Shown in pieces: positions 1 to 8,056 of a stretch of DNA of 64,000 bases. Every line of letters begins with the position of its first letter. The stretch's first letter is position 1. Under the pieces are notes generated by a model. The model was not told the DNA's origin and ran no database searches. It saw only the letters and a list, made by a program, of their open reading frames with translations. The translations under genes were made by a program, and so were the position numbers. The stretch is taken from the NCBI RefSeq assembly GCF_002803075.1, contig NZ_NNBK01000004.1, positions 186,001 through 250,000 on the forward strand, given 5' to 3'. The stretch comes from Streptomyces sp. CB01373. GTDB lineage: Bacteria; Actinomycetota; Actinomycetes; Streptomycetales; Streptomycetaceae.

Positions 1-1
1 C

Positions 2-502
2 AGCGGCTGCGCGGGCGCCTTCGACCCGCTGCTGCGCAAGGCCCTCGCCCCCGTCGGCTGCGCCCGGCTGCTGCGCGCCACCTACACGGACGCCACCCGG
101 AGCTACGTCACCACCGTGGGCCTGCTCTTCACCAAGGCCGACGCCCCCGCCATGACCTCCCTCGCCGCCCGCTTCGAGAACGAGGGGCTCGCCCGGCGCA
201 CCGACCTCGTGCCGCGCCCGTACGCCGCCAAGGGCACCGTCGCCGCGGCCTTCGGCGACAAGCAGCGCGCGTCATGGACCGTCTCCGTACTGACCGAGGC
301 CCCGGTGGTCGTCTACGCCGTCTCCGGCTGGGCCGACGGCCGCGCCGCCGGCCCCCCGGAGCCCGCCGCCGACGCGACACGGTCGGGAGCCACCACCGCC
401 GCCGCCCAGGCAGGCCTCGGCAACGAGGCCCAGGGTCTCGCCGACCGCATCGGACGGGGCCTGCGCCAGACCGTCAAGTCCGCCACGGAGGAGCCCTCGT
501 GA
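2..502 (+). CDS. Unknown protein, 5'-truncated by the window edge
   Basis: The reading frame is open from the first bases of the window, so the N-terminus is missing; 166 residues are visible. There is no recognisable catalytic motif. The visible part is Ala-rich, with a compact alternating segment in its first two thirds and a polar, probably flexible tail. Its TGA stop overlaps the GTG start of the mycosin-like protease by two bases, so the two are very likely co-transcribed and translationally coupled. Proteins just upstream of mycosins are often exported or membrane-anchored, but no signal peptide can be judged here. I do not recognise the family. Confidence 0.7.
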   Translation, partial: SGCAGAFDPLLRKALAPVGCARLLRATYTDATRSYVTTVGLLFTKADAPAMTSLAARFENEGLARRTDLVPRPYAAKGTVAAAFGDKQRASWTVSVLTEAPVVVYAVSGWADGRAAGPPEPAADATRSGATTAAAQAGLGNEAQGLADRIGRGLRQTVKSATEEPS

Positions 503-1710
503 CAGCCGCCGTGACGTCCGGGAACCGCAGGCCGCGCAGGACGCTCGCGGTCGGCGTCCCGAGCGTGTTCCTCGCCGCCTGCCTCGCCCTCGTGCCGTCC
601 GCCGTCGCGCACGCCGACAGCATCCGGGCCCAGCAGTGGGGCCTCGAGGCCATGCACACCCAGGAGGCCTGGCGCACCACCCAGGGCAAGGGCATCACCG
701 TCGCCGTCCTGGACACCGGCGTCGACGACGACCACCCCGATCTGCGCGGCAACGTCCTGCCAGGCAAGGACATGATCGGCTTCGGCGCGCGGCGCGGCGA
801 CCGGCCCTGGGCCCGCCACGGCACCGCCATGGCCGGCATCATCGCCGGTCACGGCCACGGCCCCGGCAACGCGGACGGCGTCCTCGGCATCGCCCCCGAG
901 GCCAGGATCCTGCCCGTGCGGGTGATCCTGGAGGAGGACGACTCCGCCCGCGGCAAGGCCCGCAGCAGCCGGGGGAACGCCCTCGCCGAGGGCATCCGCT
1001 GGGCCACCGACCACGGCGCCGACGTCATCAACCTCTCCCTCGGCGACGACTCGGACTCGGCGCACCCCGAGCCCGCCGAGGACGAGGCCGTCCAGTACGC
1101 GCTGAGCAAGGGCGCCGTCGTCGTCGCCTCGGCCGGCAACGGCGGCGAGAAGGGCGACCACATCTCCTACCCGGCGGCCTACCCGGGCGTGATCGCCGCG
1201 ACCGCCGTGGACCGCTACGGCACCCGCGCCTCCTTCTCCACCCGCCGCTGGTACGCGACGGTCAGCGCGCCCGGCGTCGACGTCGTCATCGCCGACCCCG
1301 ACCAGCGGTACTACGAGGGCTGGGGCACGAGCGCCGCCTCCGCCTTCGTCTCCGGCGCCGTCGCCCTCGTCAAGGCCGCCCACCCCGGCCTGACCCCCGC
1401 CCAGATCAAGAAGCTCCTGGAGGACACGGCCCGCAACGCCCCCACCGGCGGCCGTGACGACTCCCGCGGCTTCGGCATGATCGACCCCGCCGCCGCCATC
1501 GAGGCCGCGGGCCGCCTCAAGCCCGAGGACCTGACCGCGGCGTCCTACGGCGAGCGCTACTTCGGCCCCGGCCCCGACTCCGCCGAGTCGTCCGCCGCCG
1601 CCTCGGGCTGGGCGGGCCCCCTCGCGGGCGGTGCCGGGGGAGTGATGCTGGTCGTGGCGATCGTCCTGTGGCGCGGCCGCCGTGAGGACGGAAGCGGCTT
1701 CCGGCTGTAG
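499..1710 (+). CDS. Mycosin-type S8 (subtilisin family) serine protease, membrane anchored
   Basis: 403 residues. The GTG start overlaps the upstream stop, and the next residues form a basic stretch followed by a hydrophobic signal segment (about residues 15-38). The subtilase triad is visible: Asp72 in LDTGVD, His107 in RHGTAMAG and Ser278 in WGTSAAS. A C-terminal hydrophobic helix (about 375-395) followed by Arg-rich residues would anchor the protease on the outer membrane face. Signal peptide, S8 domain and C-terminal anchor together are the architecture of mycosins (MycP), the proteases of type VII secretion systems. The ESX genes themselves are not in this window, so involvement in type VII secretion is an inference from architecture. 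The family is clear; the partner system is not. Confidence 0.9.
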   Translation: MTAAVTSGNRRPRRTLAVGVPSVFLAACLALVPSAVAHADSIRAQQWGLEAMHTQEAWRTTQGKGITVAVLDTGVDDDHPDLRGNVLPGKDMIGFGARRGDRPWARHGTAMAGIIAGHGHGPGNADGVLGIAPEARILPVRVILEEDDSARGKARSSRGNALAEGIRWATDHGADVINLSLGDDSDSAHPEPAEDEAVQYALSKGAVVVASAGNGGEKGDHISYPAAYPGVIAATAVDRYGTRASFSTRRWYATVSAPGVDVVIADPDQRYYEGWGTSAASAFVSGAVALVKAAHPGLTPAQIKKLLEDTARNAPTGGRDDSRGFGMIDPAAAIEAAGRLKPEDLTAASYGERYFGPGPDSAESSAAASGWAGPLAGGAGGVMLVVAIVLWRGRREDGSGFRL

Positions 1711-1739
1711 AACCCGGGTGTCCCGGCCACGGCCGGGGA

Positions 1740-2558
1740 TCACGCCCTCCGGCCGTACGCCGACACCGCCGACCGGGCCGCCTCCTCCACCAGGGCGATG
1801 CCCTGCTCCTTCGTCGGGTTGCCGCTGGACAGGGCGGCCACCAGGTAGTCGTCGCCGCCGGCCGTCACCCGCCCGATGCTGTTGACGACCCACAGACCGG
1901 TCGCGTCACGCGGCATCCAGCCGTTCTTCAGGGCCCACCCGGAGCCGTCGGCGGCGGCCGACACACCCCAGTCCTGGCCCGGGACGATCCGCCCCATGAG
2001 CCCCTGAACGTACGTCCGCGAGGCCCCGCTCAGCTCCGAGCGGGCGCCGAACACCTGCTCCAGCAGCGCGAGCTGATCGGCGGCCGTGGTGCGGGTCAGA
2101 CCCCACAGCGGACCGTCGCCGCCGCTGGTCCGCGTGAGTCCGAACCGCTTGTTCGCCGCGTTCAGGCCGCCGGCGCCGCCGATCTCCCGCCACAGCGCCG
2201 ACGCCGAGTCGTTGCAGCTGCTCTCGATCATCGCGGCCGCGTACGTCCGCTCCCGCGCGGTCAGCCGCCGCCCCGTGTCCTGGGCCCGCAGCAGCAGGGC
2301 CGCCAGGATGTCGACCTTGACGATGCTCGCCGTGTCGAACACGGCGTCGCCGCACCCGGCGCTCACCCCGGAGCCGAGGTGGCGAACCGCCACCGCCACG
2401 GTCGCGCTCCCGGTCACCGACACCGACACCGACACCGACATCGGCCTCGGCACCGGCCCTCCGCCCACCGTCTCCACCGTCCGCCTCCCCGCACCCGGCC
2501 CGTCCGCCGCCGCCGACGATACGGGGCCCGAACGTCCCTCGACAGCCGTTCCGCACAT
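1740..2558 (-). CDS. Serine beta-lactamase-like / penicillin-recognising hydrolase
   Basis: 272 residues from the ATG at 2558. Serine beta-lactamase fold motifs are present in order: an SxxK tetrad in DTASIVKVD, an SxN-type triad in SSCNDSAS, and a KTG-like triad changed to KNG in LKNGWM. The family acylates on the SxxK serine and hydrolyses beta-lactams or related esters and peptides. No signal peptide precedes the domain with this start, which is unusual for an extracytoplasmic enzyme. Upstream starts would run into the divergent SseB-like gene, so the true start is uncertain. The KNG variant argues against a classical class A penicillinase. A GACACC microsatellite encodes a Val-Ser run just before the domain. 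Confidence 0.75.
   Translation of the reverse strand: MCGTAVEGRSGPVSSAAADGPGAGRRTVETVGGGPVPRPMSVSVSVSVTGSATVAVAVRHLGSGVSAGCGDAVFDTASIVKVDILAALLLRAQDTGRRLTARERTYAAAMIESSCNDSASALWREIGGAGGLNAANKRFGLTRTSGGDGPLWGLTRTTAADQLALLEQVFGARSELSGASRTYVQGLMGRIVPGQDWGVSAAADGSGWALKNGWMPRDATGLWVVNSIGRVTAGGDDYLVAALSSGNPTKEQGIALVEEAARSAVSAYGRRA
2419..2442. repeat. GACACC hexanucleotide microsatellite inside the beta-lactamase-like gene
   Basis: Three perfect GACACC units followed by GACATC. On the minus strand they encode alternating Val and Ser just N-terminal to the catalytic domain. Unit loss or gain keeps the frame. Confidence 0.8.
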
Positions 2559-2609
2559 GGGCCAGGGGACCCTGAGAGAGCGGCCACCGTCCCGGATAGG
2601 GTCGGCACC

Positions 2610-3362
2610 GTGGCGATGAAGAACATTCCCGACTCCGGCTTCTCCGACGACGACGGCTCCGCCGACCCCGGGCTCAGCACGGCGCTCACCGCCTGGGCCG
2701 CGGACCGCGCCGCCGTGGGGCCCGTCCTGGAGGCGCTCGGGAGCGCACGGCTGCTCGTGCCCGTGGTGGCCGTCCTCGGCGAGGTCGAGGAGGACGAGAA
2801 CGGGCTGCGCCGGGAGAAGACCAGCGAGATGGCCGTCCCCACCCTCAAGGCCGGGCACCGCACCGCCCTGCCCGCCTTCACCTCCACCGACGCCCTGGCC
2901 CGCTGGGAGCCGGACGCCCGGCCCGTGGCCGTACGACTGCACCAGGTCCTGGAGGCCGCCGCGCACGAGAAGGCGGACACGGTGGTGCTGGACATGGCAG
3001 GCCCGGTGCCGTTCGAGCTGACCGGACCCGCCCTGCTCGCCCTCGCCGAGGGCCGTACGACGACCGACCCGCTGGCCGACCCGGCCGTCGTCACCGCGGT
3101 GCGGGAGGCCGTCGCCGCGGAGCCCGCCGTGCTGCGCGCCCACCTCGGGCGGGGGCGGGCCGACGGAACCCTGGCGCTGGTGCTCGACCCGTCCGTCCCC
3201 ACCGCCCCCGCCGAGGCCGCCCGCGCCGTCGCCGAGCGGCTCGCCGCCAGCGAGACACTGAGGGCCCGCCTGGTGCGCGGCCTCGACCTGGCACTGCTGC
3301 CGGCCGGGGCGACGCCGCCCGGCGAGCCCTTGTACGTGAAGAAGCGGGGATCCGCTGCGTGA
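2610..3362 (+). CDS. SseB-family protein (enhanced serine sensitivity type)
   Basis: 250 residues from GTG 2610, preceded by a GGATAGG-like site 9 bases upstream; the ATG at 2616, two codons later, is the alternative. It is an acidic soluble protein with the SseB N-terminal pattern (LLVPVVAVLGE, then TSEMAVPTLKAGHRTALPAF, a region that reads out and checks a value). A second similar segment in the C-terminal half ends in a dibasic tail. SseB was named in E. coli for altered serine sensitivity, but its molecular role is poorly known. In this position Streptomyces usually keeps it near infC. It is divergent from the beta-lactamase-like gene, with about 50 bases between them. Confidence 0.8.
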   Translation: MAMKNIPDSGFSDDDGSADPGLSTALTAWAADRAAVGPVLEALGSARLLVPVVAVLGEVEEDENGLRREKTSEMAVPTLKAGHRTALPAFTSTDALARWEPDARPVAVRLHQVLEAAAHEKADTVVLDMAGPVPFELTGPALLALAEGRTTTDPLADPAVVTAVREAVAAEPAVLRAHLGRGRADGTLALVLDPSVPTAPAEAARAVAERLAASETLRARLVRGLDLALLPAGATPPGEPLYVKKRGSAA

Positions 3363-3409
3363 CGCAGCGGTGACCGGATGAGTCAGGATCCGGGGACCGG
3401 CGGGAGCGG

Positions 3410-3778
3410 TCAGCCGTAGATCGGCCCGGTGTACTTCTCGCCCGGGCCCTGACCCGGCTCGTCCGGGACGACGGAGGCCTCGCGGAAGGCCAGCTGCAGC
3501 GACTTCAGGCCGTCGCGCAGCGGTGCCGCGTGGAAGGAGCTGATCTCGGTGGCGCTCGCGTCCAGCAGGCCCGCGAGCGCGCCGACCAGCTTGCGCGCCT
3601 CGTCCAGGTCCTTGTACTTGTCGCCCTCCTCGGTCAGACCGAGCTTCACGGCGGCGGCGCTCATCAGGTTGACGGCGACCGTCACGATCACCTCGACCGC
3701 CGGCACCTCCGCGATGTCGCGGGTCATGGCGTCGAAGTCGGGCTGCTCGGCGGGGCCGGAGGGGGAGGTCTCACTCAT
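3410..3778 (-). CDS. DUF1844 family protein
   Basis: 122 residues starting at ATG 3778. The core (about residues 10-90) has the helical pattern of DUF1844: a central VNLMSAAAVKLGL stretch followed by a DLDEARKLVGALAGLLD helix. The C-terminus is a short Pro/Gly-rich tail. It is a soluble cytoplasmic protein of unknown function, widely kept in actinobacteria next to infC. It is transcribed away from infC, so the roughly 400-base spacer between them must hold both promoters. Confidence 0.8.
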   Translation of the reverse strand: MSETSPSGPAEQPDFDAMTRDIAEVPAVEVIVTVAVNLMSAAAVKLGLTEEGDKYKDLDEARKLVGALAGLLDASATEISSFHAAPLRDGLKSLQLAFREASVVPDEPGQGPGEKYTGPIYG

Positions 3779-4182
3779 GCCCCACACGATAGGTGCAGGG
3801 CGGGGGCGTTCCGGCAGCGAGGCCCGGACAGCTTGAATTAGCCCTTCCCCATCGATCCTGCTAACCTTGTGTGACGACCGGCTGGACGTGTATGCCCAAG
3901 GTGAAAGCCAAGGCATACGGGCCCGGCCCACAAGTGGAGGCTTCGAACTCCCACCTGACCGCCCTCAGGGCGGCGGGTCACCGGTCAGACGGTCCCGTCC
4001 CAGCGGCGGTGATCCGTCCGAAGTGCGCCCCGCGGCCATCGCGGCGGTCGTTCCGGTAGTTCGAGGAGCCCCGCCTGTGATCGTCCGGGGCATTTTTCGT
4101 GCTTCGGCGCGGTTAGGTCTGTCGAACACAGAGTACGCGGCTGTCCGCCAGACCGCCGTGTGGTGCTAACCGAGGAGGATCC
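3779..4182 (+). promoter_or_regulatory. Long infC leader region
   Basis: About 400 bases without a convincing gene. A TAACCT -10-like element lies at 3862-3867 without a well-spaced -35. Downstream is a structured leader that includes a small open frame (ATG 3892 onward, after a start at 3871, ending at 4059) and a terminator-like hairpin at 4068-4097. A strong GAGGAGG ribosome site lies at 4172-4178. Long leaders controlling infC-rpmI-rplT by attenuation or L20 binding are known in Bacillus and E. coli; this arrangement looks analogous. The promoter position is uncertain. Confidence 0.55.
4068..4097 (+). terminator. infC: Terminator/attenuator hairpin in the infC leader
   Basis: A perfect 6-bp stem GCCCCG/CGGGGC encloses a 12-base loop (itself partly pairable) and is followed immediately by ATTTTT, unusual in this GC-rich sequence. 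It lies 86 bases before the infC start and in its orientation, so it is more likely a conditional attenuator than an ordinary gene end. Confidence 0.65.
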
Positions 4183-4875
4183 ATCAGCGCCGAGCCCCGC
4201 ATCAACGACCGGATTCGCGTTCCCGAGGTGCGACTTGTCGGTCCCAGTGGCGAGCAGGTCGGCATCGTGCCGCTCGCGAAGGCACTGGAGCTTGCGCAGG
4301 AGTACGACCTGGACCTGGTCGAGGTCGCGGCGAACGCCCGTCCGCCCGTCTGCAAGCTCATGGACTACGGGAAGTTCAAGTACGAGTCGGCCATGAAGGC
4401 CCGTGAGGCGCGCAAGAACCAGGCGCACACGGTCATCAAGGAGATGAAGCTCCGGCCGAAGATCGACCCGCACGACTACGACACCAAGAAGGGTCACGTC
4501 GTCCGGTTCCTCAAGCAGGGCGACAAGGTCAAGATCACGATCATGTTCCGTGGTCGCGAGCAGTCCCGGCCCGAGCTGGGCTACCGGCTGCTGCAGCGGC
4601 TCGCGGAGGACGTCCAGGACCTCGGCTTCGTTGAGTCGAACCCGAAGCAGGACGGCCGCAACATGATCATGGTTCTCGGTCCGCACAAGAAGAAGACCGA
4701 GGCGATGGCCGAGGCCCGCCAGGCGCAGGAGGCCCGCAAGGCCGACGCGAAGGCCAACCCGGGCCGCTCGCAGAACGCCGCGGACGCCGCGGACGCCGCG
4801 GATGCCGCGGATGCCGCGGATGCCGCGGACGTCGCGGACGCCGAGGCGCCGGCCGAGGAGCACGCCGAGGCGTGA
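4183..4875 (+). CDS. infC: Translation initiation factor IF-3, probable ATC start codon
   Basis: 230 residues when started at the ATC at 4183. The N-terminal residues that align with IF-3 ([14 protein letters not shown]) lie upstream of the first ordinary start, GTG at 4228, which would delete them. GAGGAGG at 4172-4178 is placed for 4183. Rare starts (AUU) on infC are known in E. coli and Bacillus and let IF-3 repress its own synthesis. The N-domain, linker and C-domain ([11 protein letters not shown], then [12 protein letters not shown]) are all present. The C-terminus carries an extra Ala-Ala-Asp repeat tail. IF-3 binds the 30S subunit and checks the start codon. It heads the infC-rpmI-rplT operon. 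Confidence 0.93.
   Translation: MSAEPRINDRIRVPEVRLVGPSGEQVGIVPLAKALELAQEYDLDLVEVAANARPPVCKLMDYGKFKYESAMKAREARKNQAHTVIKEMKLRPKIDPHDYDTKKGHVVRFLKQGDKVKITIMFRGREQSRPELGYRLLQRLAEDVQDLGFVESNPKQDGRNMIMVLGPHKKKTEAMAEARQAQEARKADAKANPGRSQNAADAADAADAADAADAADVADAEAPAEEHAEA
4777..4839 (+). repeat. infC: 9-bp tandem repeat encoding the Ala-Ala-Asp tail of IF-3
   Basis: Six units of GCCGCGGAC or GCCGCGGAT, then a GTC-initial variant, encode AAD repeats after the IF-3 C-domain. Synonymous GAC/GAT variants fall in blocks, as expected from slippage or unequal exchange. Confidence 0.85.
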
Positions 4876-4983
4876 CCCCCGGGACCTCCCGGTCCCAGGA
4901 CGTAACCGATACAGCGACGCTCCACCGTGCCCGGTTCTCGCGACCGGGCATCGGAGCGCCACCTACGAGGAGAGAACGGCGCT

Positions 4984-5178
4984 ATGCCGAAGAACAAGTC
5001 GCACAGCGGTGCCAGCAAGCGCTTCAAGGTCACCGGCTCCGGCAAGGTGCTCCGTGAGCGCGCCGGCAAGCGCCACCTGCTCGAGCACAAGTCGTCCCGT
5101 CTGACGCGTCGCCTCACCGGCAACGCCGAGATGGCCCCGGGCGACGCCAAGAAGATCAAGAAGCTTCTCGGCAAGTGA
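4984..5178 (+). CDS. rpmI: 50S ribosomal protein L35
   Basis: 64 residues, starting [20 protein letters not shown], the signature L35 N-terminus. It is very basic and of normal length. A GAGGAG ribosome site lies a dozen bases upstream. It is the second gene of the infC operon, 108 bases after infC, and a component of the large subunit. Confidence 0.98.
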   Translation: MPKNKSHSGASKRFKVTGSGKVLRERAGKRHLLEHKSSRLTRRLTGNAEMAPGDAKKIKKLLGK

Positions 5179-5292
5179 CACGGCGGCGCGTGATCGCCCC
5201 GCGATCCCCGCGCCCCGTACGTCAGAACCGGGACCCAATCGTTTCCGGGCCGTGTGAGGACACCCACGGCCCCGCTACAAGGAGTTAATCAA

Positions 5293-5676
5293 GTGGCACG
5301 CGTCAAGCGGGCAGTCAACGCCCACAAGAAGCGCCGGGCGATCCTCGAGCAGGCCTCCGGCTACCGCGGTCAGCGTTCGCGCCTGTACCGCAAGGCCAAG
5401 GAGCAGGTCACCCACTCGCTGGTCTACAACTACAACGACCGCAAGAAGCGCAAGGGCGACTTCCGTCAGCTGTGGATCCAGCGCATCAACGCCGCTGCCC
5501 GCGCCAACGGCATCACGTACAACCGCTTCATCCAGGGTCTGAAGGCCGCGAACGTCGAGGTCGACCGCAAGATCCTGGCCGAGCTGGCCGTCAACGACGC
5601 CGGCGCGTTCGCCGCGCTCGTCGAGGTCGCTCAGAAGGCCCTGCCGAGCGACGTCAACGCGCCCAAGGCAGCGTGA
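5293..5676 (+). CDS. rplT: 50S ribosomal protein L20
   Basis: 127 residues from GTG 5293, preceded by [25 protein letters not shown] and the following [16 protein letters not shown] are the L20 N-terminal extension that threads through 23S rRNA. The C-terminal globular part ([20 protein letters not shown]) is complete. L20 assembles early and in several bacteria also represses its own operon by binding the infC leader; that role here is inference. A strong hairpin follows the gene. Confidence 0.98.
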   Translation: MARVKRAVNAHKKRRAILEQASGYRGQRSRLYRKAKEQVTHSLVYNYNDRKKRKGDFRQLWIQRINAAARANGITYNRFIQGLKAANVEVDRKILAELAVNDAGAFAALVEVAQKALPSDVNAPKAA

Positions 5677-5703
5677 CGCGGCGCCGGCCCGGCCGGTGCG
5701 ATC

Positions 5704-5743
5704 CATACGGACCCGTGGGCTCTGCCTGCGGGTCCGTCGTATG
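5704..5743 (+). terminator. Hairpin terminator of the infC-rpmI-rplT operon
   Basis: An approximately 12-bp stem (CATACGGACCCG against CGGGTCCGT-TATG with a two-base bulge) lies 28 bases after the rplT stop. It has no T-run, as is common for Streptomyces terminators. Confidence 0.7.
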
Positions 5744-5838
5744 TGCGCCGTGCGGTGACCGAGGCATGTCCGCACCGCCCGGGACCGCCGGCTGATCGCC
5801 GCCGCGGCGGAACGTTCCTACCGAAGGTGAAGCTCTCC

Positions 5839-6702
5839 ATGGCCCCCGCCACCCCTGACCTGATCTCCCCCCGCTCGCCCCGCGTCTCGGCAGCGCGGCG
5901 GCTGGCCAAGCGGAACTTCCGGGGCAAGGAGCGGCTGTTCCTCGCGGAGGGGCCGCAGGCCGTTCGGGAGGCGGCGGCGCACCGGGCCGGCGACACGCCC
6001 ACCCTCGTCGAACTGTTCGCCACGGTCGAGGCCGCCGAACGGTACGCCGACATCGTGGGCGAGGCCCGTGCCGCGGGAGCCCGGATCCACCTCGCCGCCG
6101 ACGACGTCATCGCCGACATCTCCACCACCGTCACCCCGCAGGGACTCGTCGGCGTCTGCCGGTTCCTCGACACCCCCTTCGAGGACATCGTCGCGGCCCG
6201 CCCGAAGCTCGTCGCCGTCCTCGCCCATGTGCGCGACCCCGGAAACGCCGGCACCGTCCTGCGCTGCGCCGACGCCGCCGGAGCCGAGGCGGTCGTCCTC
6301 ACGGACGCCTCCGTCGACCTCTACAACCCCAAGGCCGTCCGGGCCTCCGTCGGCTCCCTGTTCCACCTGCCCGTGGCCGTCGGCGTCCCCGTCGAGCGGG
6401 CCGTCGCCGCGCTCAGGGACGCCGGGGTGCGCATCCTCGCCGCCGACGGCGCGGGCGAGGACGACCTGGACGACGAGCTCGACCACGGCACCATGGGCGG
6501 CCCCACCGCCTGGGTGTTCGGCAACGAGGCCTGGGGCCTGCCGGAGGACACCCGCGCCCTCGCCGACGCCGTCGTACGGGTCCCGATCCACGGAAAGGCC
6601 GAGAGCCTGAACCTCGCGACCGCCGCCGCCGTATGTCTGTACGCGTCGGCCCGTGCGCAGCGCGGCTCCGGAGGATGCCGCTCCACCACCCGCAACCAGT
6701 AG
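5839..6702 (+). CDS. TrmH/SpoU-family RNA 2'-O-methyltransferase
   Basis: 287 residues from ATG 5839, chosen because GAAGGTGA lies 8 bases upstream; GTG 5827 is possible. The N-terminal substrate-binding domain (about 1-110) is followed by the SPOUT catalytic domain. SPOUT motif 1 is NAGTVLRCADAAGA, motif 2 is VFGNEAWGLP and motif 3 is PIHGKAESLNLATAAAV. These make the SAM-binding trefoil knot. By family, the enzyme methylates a ribose 2'-OH in 23S rRNA or tRNA; the exact nucleotide cannot be read from sequence. It lies between ribosomal protein genes and pheST, with its own short upstream region. Confidence 0.92.
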   Translation: MAPATPDLISPRSPRVSAARRLAKRNFRGKERLFLAEGPQAVREAAAHRAGDTPTLVELFATVEAAERYADIVGEARAAGARIHLAADDVIADISTTVTPQGLVGVCRFLDTPFEDIVAARPKLVAVLAHVRDPGNAGTVLRCADAAGAEAVVLTDASVDLYNPKAVRASVGSLFHLPVAVGVPVERAVAALRDAGVRILAADGAGEDDLDDELDHGTMGGPTAWVFGNEAWGLPEDTRALADAVVRVPIHGKAESLNLATAAAVCLYASARAQRGSGGCRSTTRNQ

Positions 6703-6752
6703 GGTGACCAGCCCGGGGGCCTGCTGCACCGGCTGAGAGGTGGGGTGAGGGG

Positions 6753-7898
6753 ATGAGTGTCGGCACCGGTCGCGCGCCCGGAGCGCGGGACGCGAGACGA
6801 CCACCCGCGTCCCGGCAGGACGATCCCGCCGGCCTCGGCATCGACCCCGACGACCTGCCCGACGGACTGGTGATCGCCGACGAGCACGGGCGGATCATCT
6901 GCTTCAACGCCGCCGCCGCCCGGATCAGCGCCGTACCCGCCGATCAGGCCCTGGGGCAGCCCCTGGAGGAGGCCCTGCCCCTGGAGGACCTGGAGGGGCG
7001 CCGCTGGTGGCAGCTCACGGACCCCTACGGAGGCCTGGCCATCCGGGTGGGCCAGCCCGAGCGCAACCTCCTGCTGCACGGCGGCCGGGAGGTCCTCGTC
7101 TGCGTGAAGTACGTCCGCGCCCACCCCACCGGCCCGGTCCGCCGCGTCGTCGTCTCCCTGCGCGACACCGAGGCCCGCCGCCGCACCGAGCGCAGTCACG
7201 CCGAGCTGATCGCCACCGTCGCGCACGAGCTGCGCTCGCCGCTGACCTCCGTCAAGGGCTTCACGGCGACCCTGCTCGCCAAGTGGGAGCGGTTCACCGA
7301 CGACCAGAAGCGGCTGATGCTGGAGACTGTCGACGCCGACGCCGACCGCGTCACCCGGCTCATCGCCGAACTGCTCGACATATCCCGCATCGACTCCGGC
7401 CGGCTCGAGGTGCGCCGCCAGCCCGTCGACATGGGCGCCGCCGTCGGACGGCACGTCCAGGCGTACGTCGCCGCCGGCCAGCCGGCCGACCGGTTCCTGG
7501 TGCGGATCGAGAAGCCGCTGCCCGAGCTGTGGGCCGACCCCGACAAGATCGACCAGGTGCTGAGCAACCTCGTGGAAAATGCCGTGCGGCACGGTGAGGG
7601 ATCCGTCACCATCGATGTCACACCGGCGCCGTCCCCACGGGAGGGGGACGACGCGGGGAACACCGCCACGTCGGTCACGGTGAGCGACGAGGGGCCCGGC
7701 ATCCCGGAGGAGTCCATGAACCGTGTCTTCACCCGCTTCTGGCGGGGCAGCAAGCGCGGCGGCACCGGTCTCGGGCTCTACATCGTCAAGGGCATCGTCG
7801 AGGCGCACGGCGGCACCATCGCGGTCGGCCGCGCCCGAGGGGGCGGCGCGGAGATCCGATTCACCTTGCCCGTGGGCACCCCGGCGCACCTGCTCTGA
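6753..7898 (+). CDS. ohkA: Orphan PAS-domain sensor histidine kinase (OhkA-like)
   Basis: 381 residues with no transmembrane segment. A PAS-like sensor domain occupies about residues 35-140 ([16 protein letters not shown]). Next come a HisKA domain with phospho-accepting His158 in VAHELRSPL and a HATPase domain with an N box ([10 protein letters not shown]), G1 (DEGPGIP) and G2 ([11 protein letters not shown]). There is no adjacent response regulator. The position next to pheST and the architecture match OhkA of S. coelicolor (SCO1596, from memory), reported to affect antibiotic production and differentiation. The kinase call is firm; orthology to OhkA rests on synteny and memory. It is cytoplasmic, so the signal is probably internal or redox. 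Confidence 0.9.
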   Translation: MSVGTGRAPGARDARRPPASRQDDPAGLGIDPDDLPDGLVIADEHGRIICFNAAAARISAVPADQALGQPLEEALPLEDLEGRRWWQLTDPYGGLAIRVGQPERNLLLHGGREVLVCVKYVRAHPTGPVRRVVVSLRDTEARRRTERSHAELIATVAHELRSPLTSVKGFTATLLAKWERFTDDQKRLMLETVDADADRVTRLIAELLDISRIDSGRLEVRRQPVDMGAAVGRHVQAYVAAGQPADRFLVRIEKPLPELWADPDKIDQVLSNLVENAVRHGEGSVTIDVTPAPSPREGDDAGNTATSVTVSDEGPGIPEESMNRVFTRFWRGSKRGGTGLGLYIVKGIVEAHGGTIAVGRARGGGAEIRFTLPVGTPAHLL

Positions 7899-8056
7899 GC
7901 ACCCGCCGAGGCCCCACGGGCGCATTCGCTTTCCCCGGCCCCGTTAGACTCGGCCTTTGGCACCTTTGTGTCCCGAGAACCGTGACGATCTGTCCGCGAG
8001 TCGGTGCGAGTCGGTGTCGGGGACCTCCAGTCAGCCAATCGGAAGCACGGGAAGAG

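Noticed and set aside
313-1893. A long minus-strand frame across the mycosin gene
   Set aside because: Gly/Val/Arg-rich shadow of the plus-strand gene. It lacks domain signatures.
7899-8056. Phe leader peptide or T-box before pheST
   Set aside because: No Phe codon run and no T-box sequence in the 158 bases.
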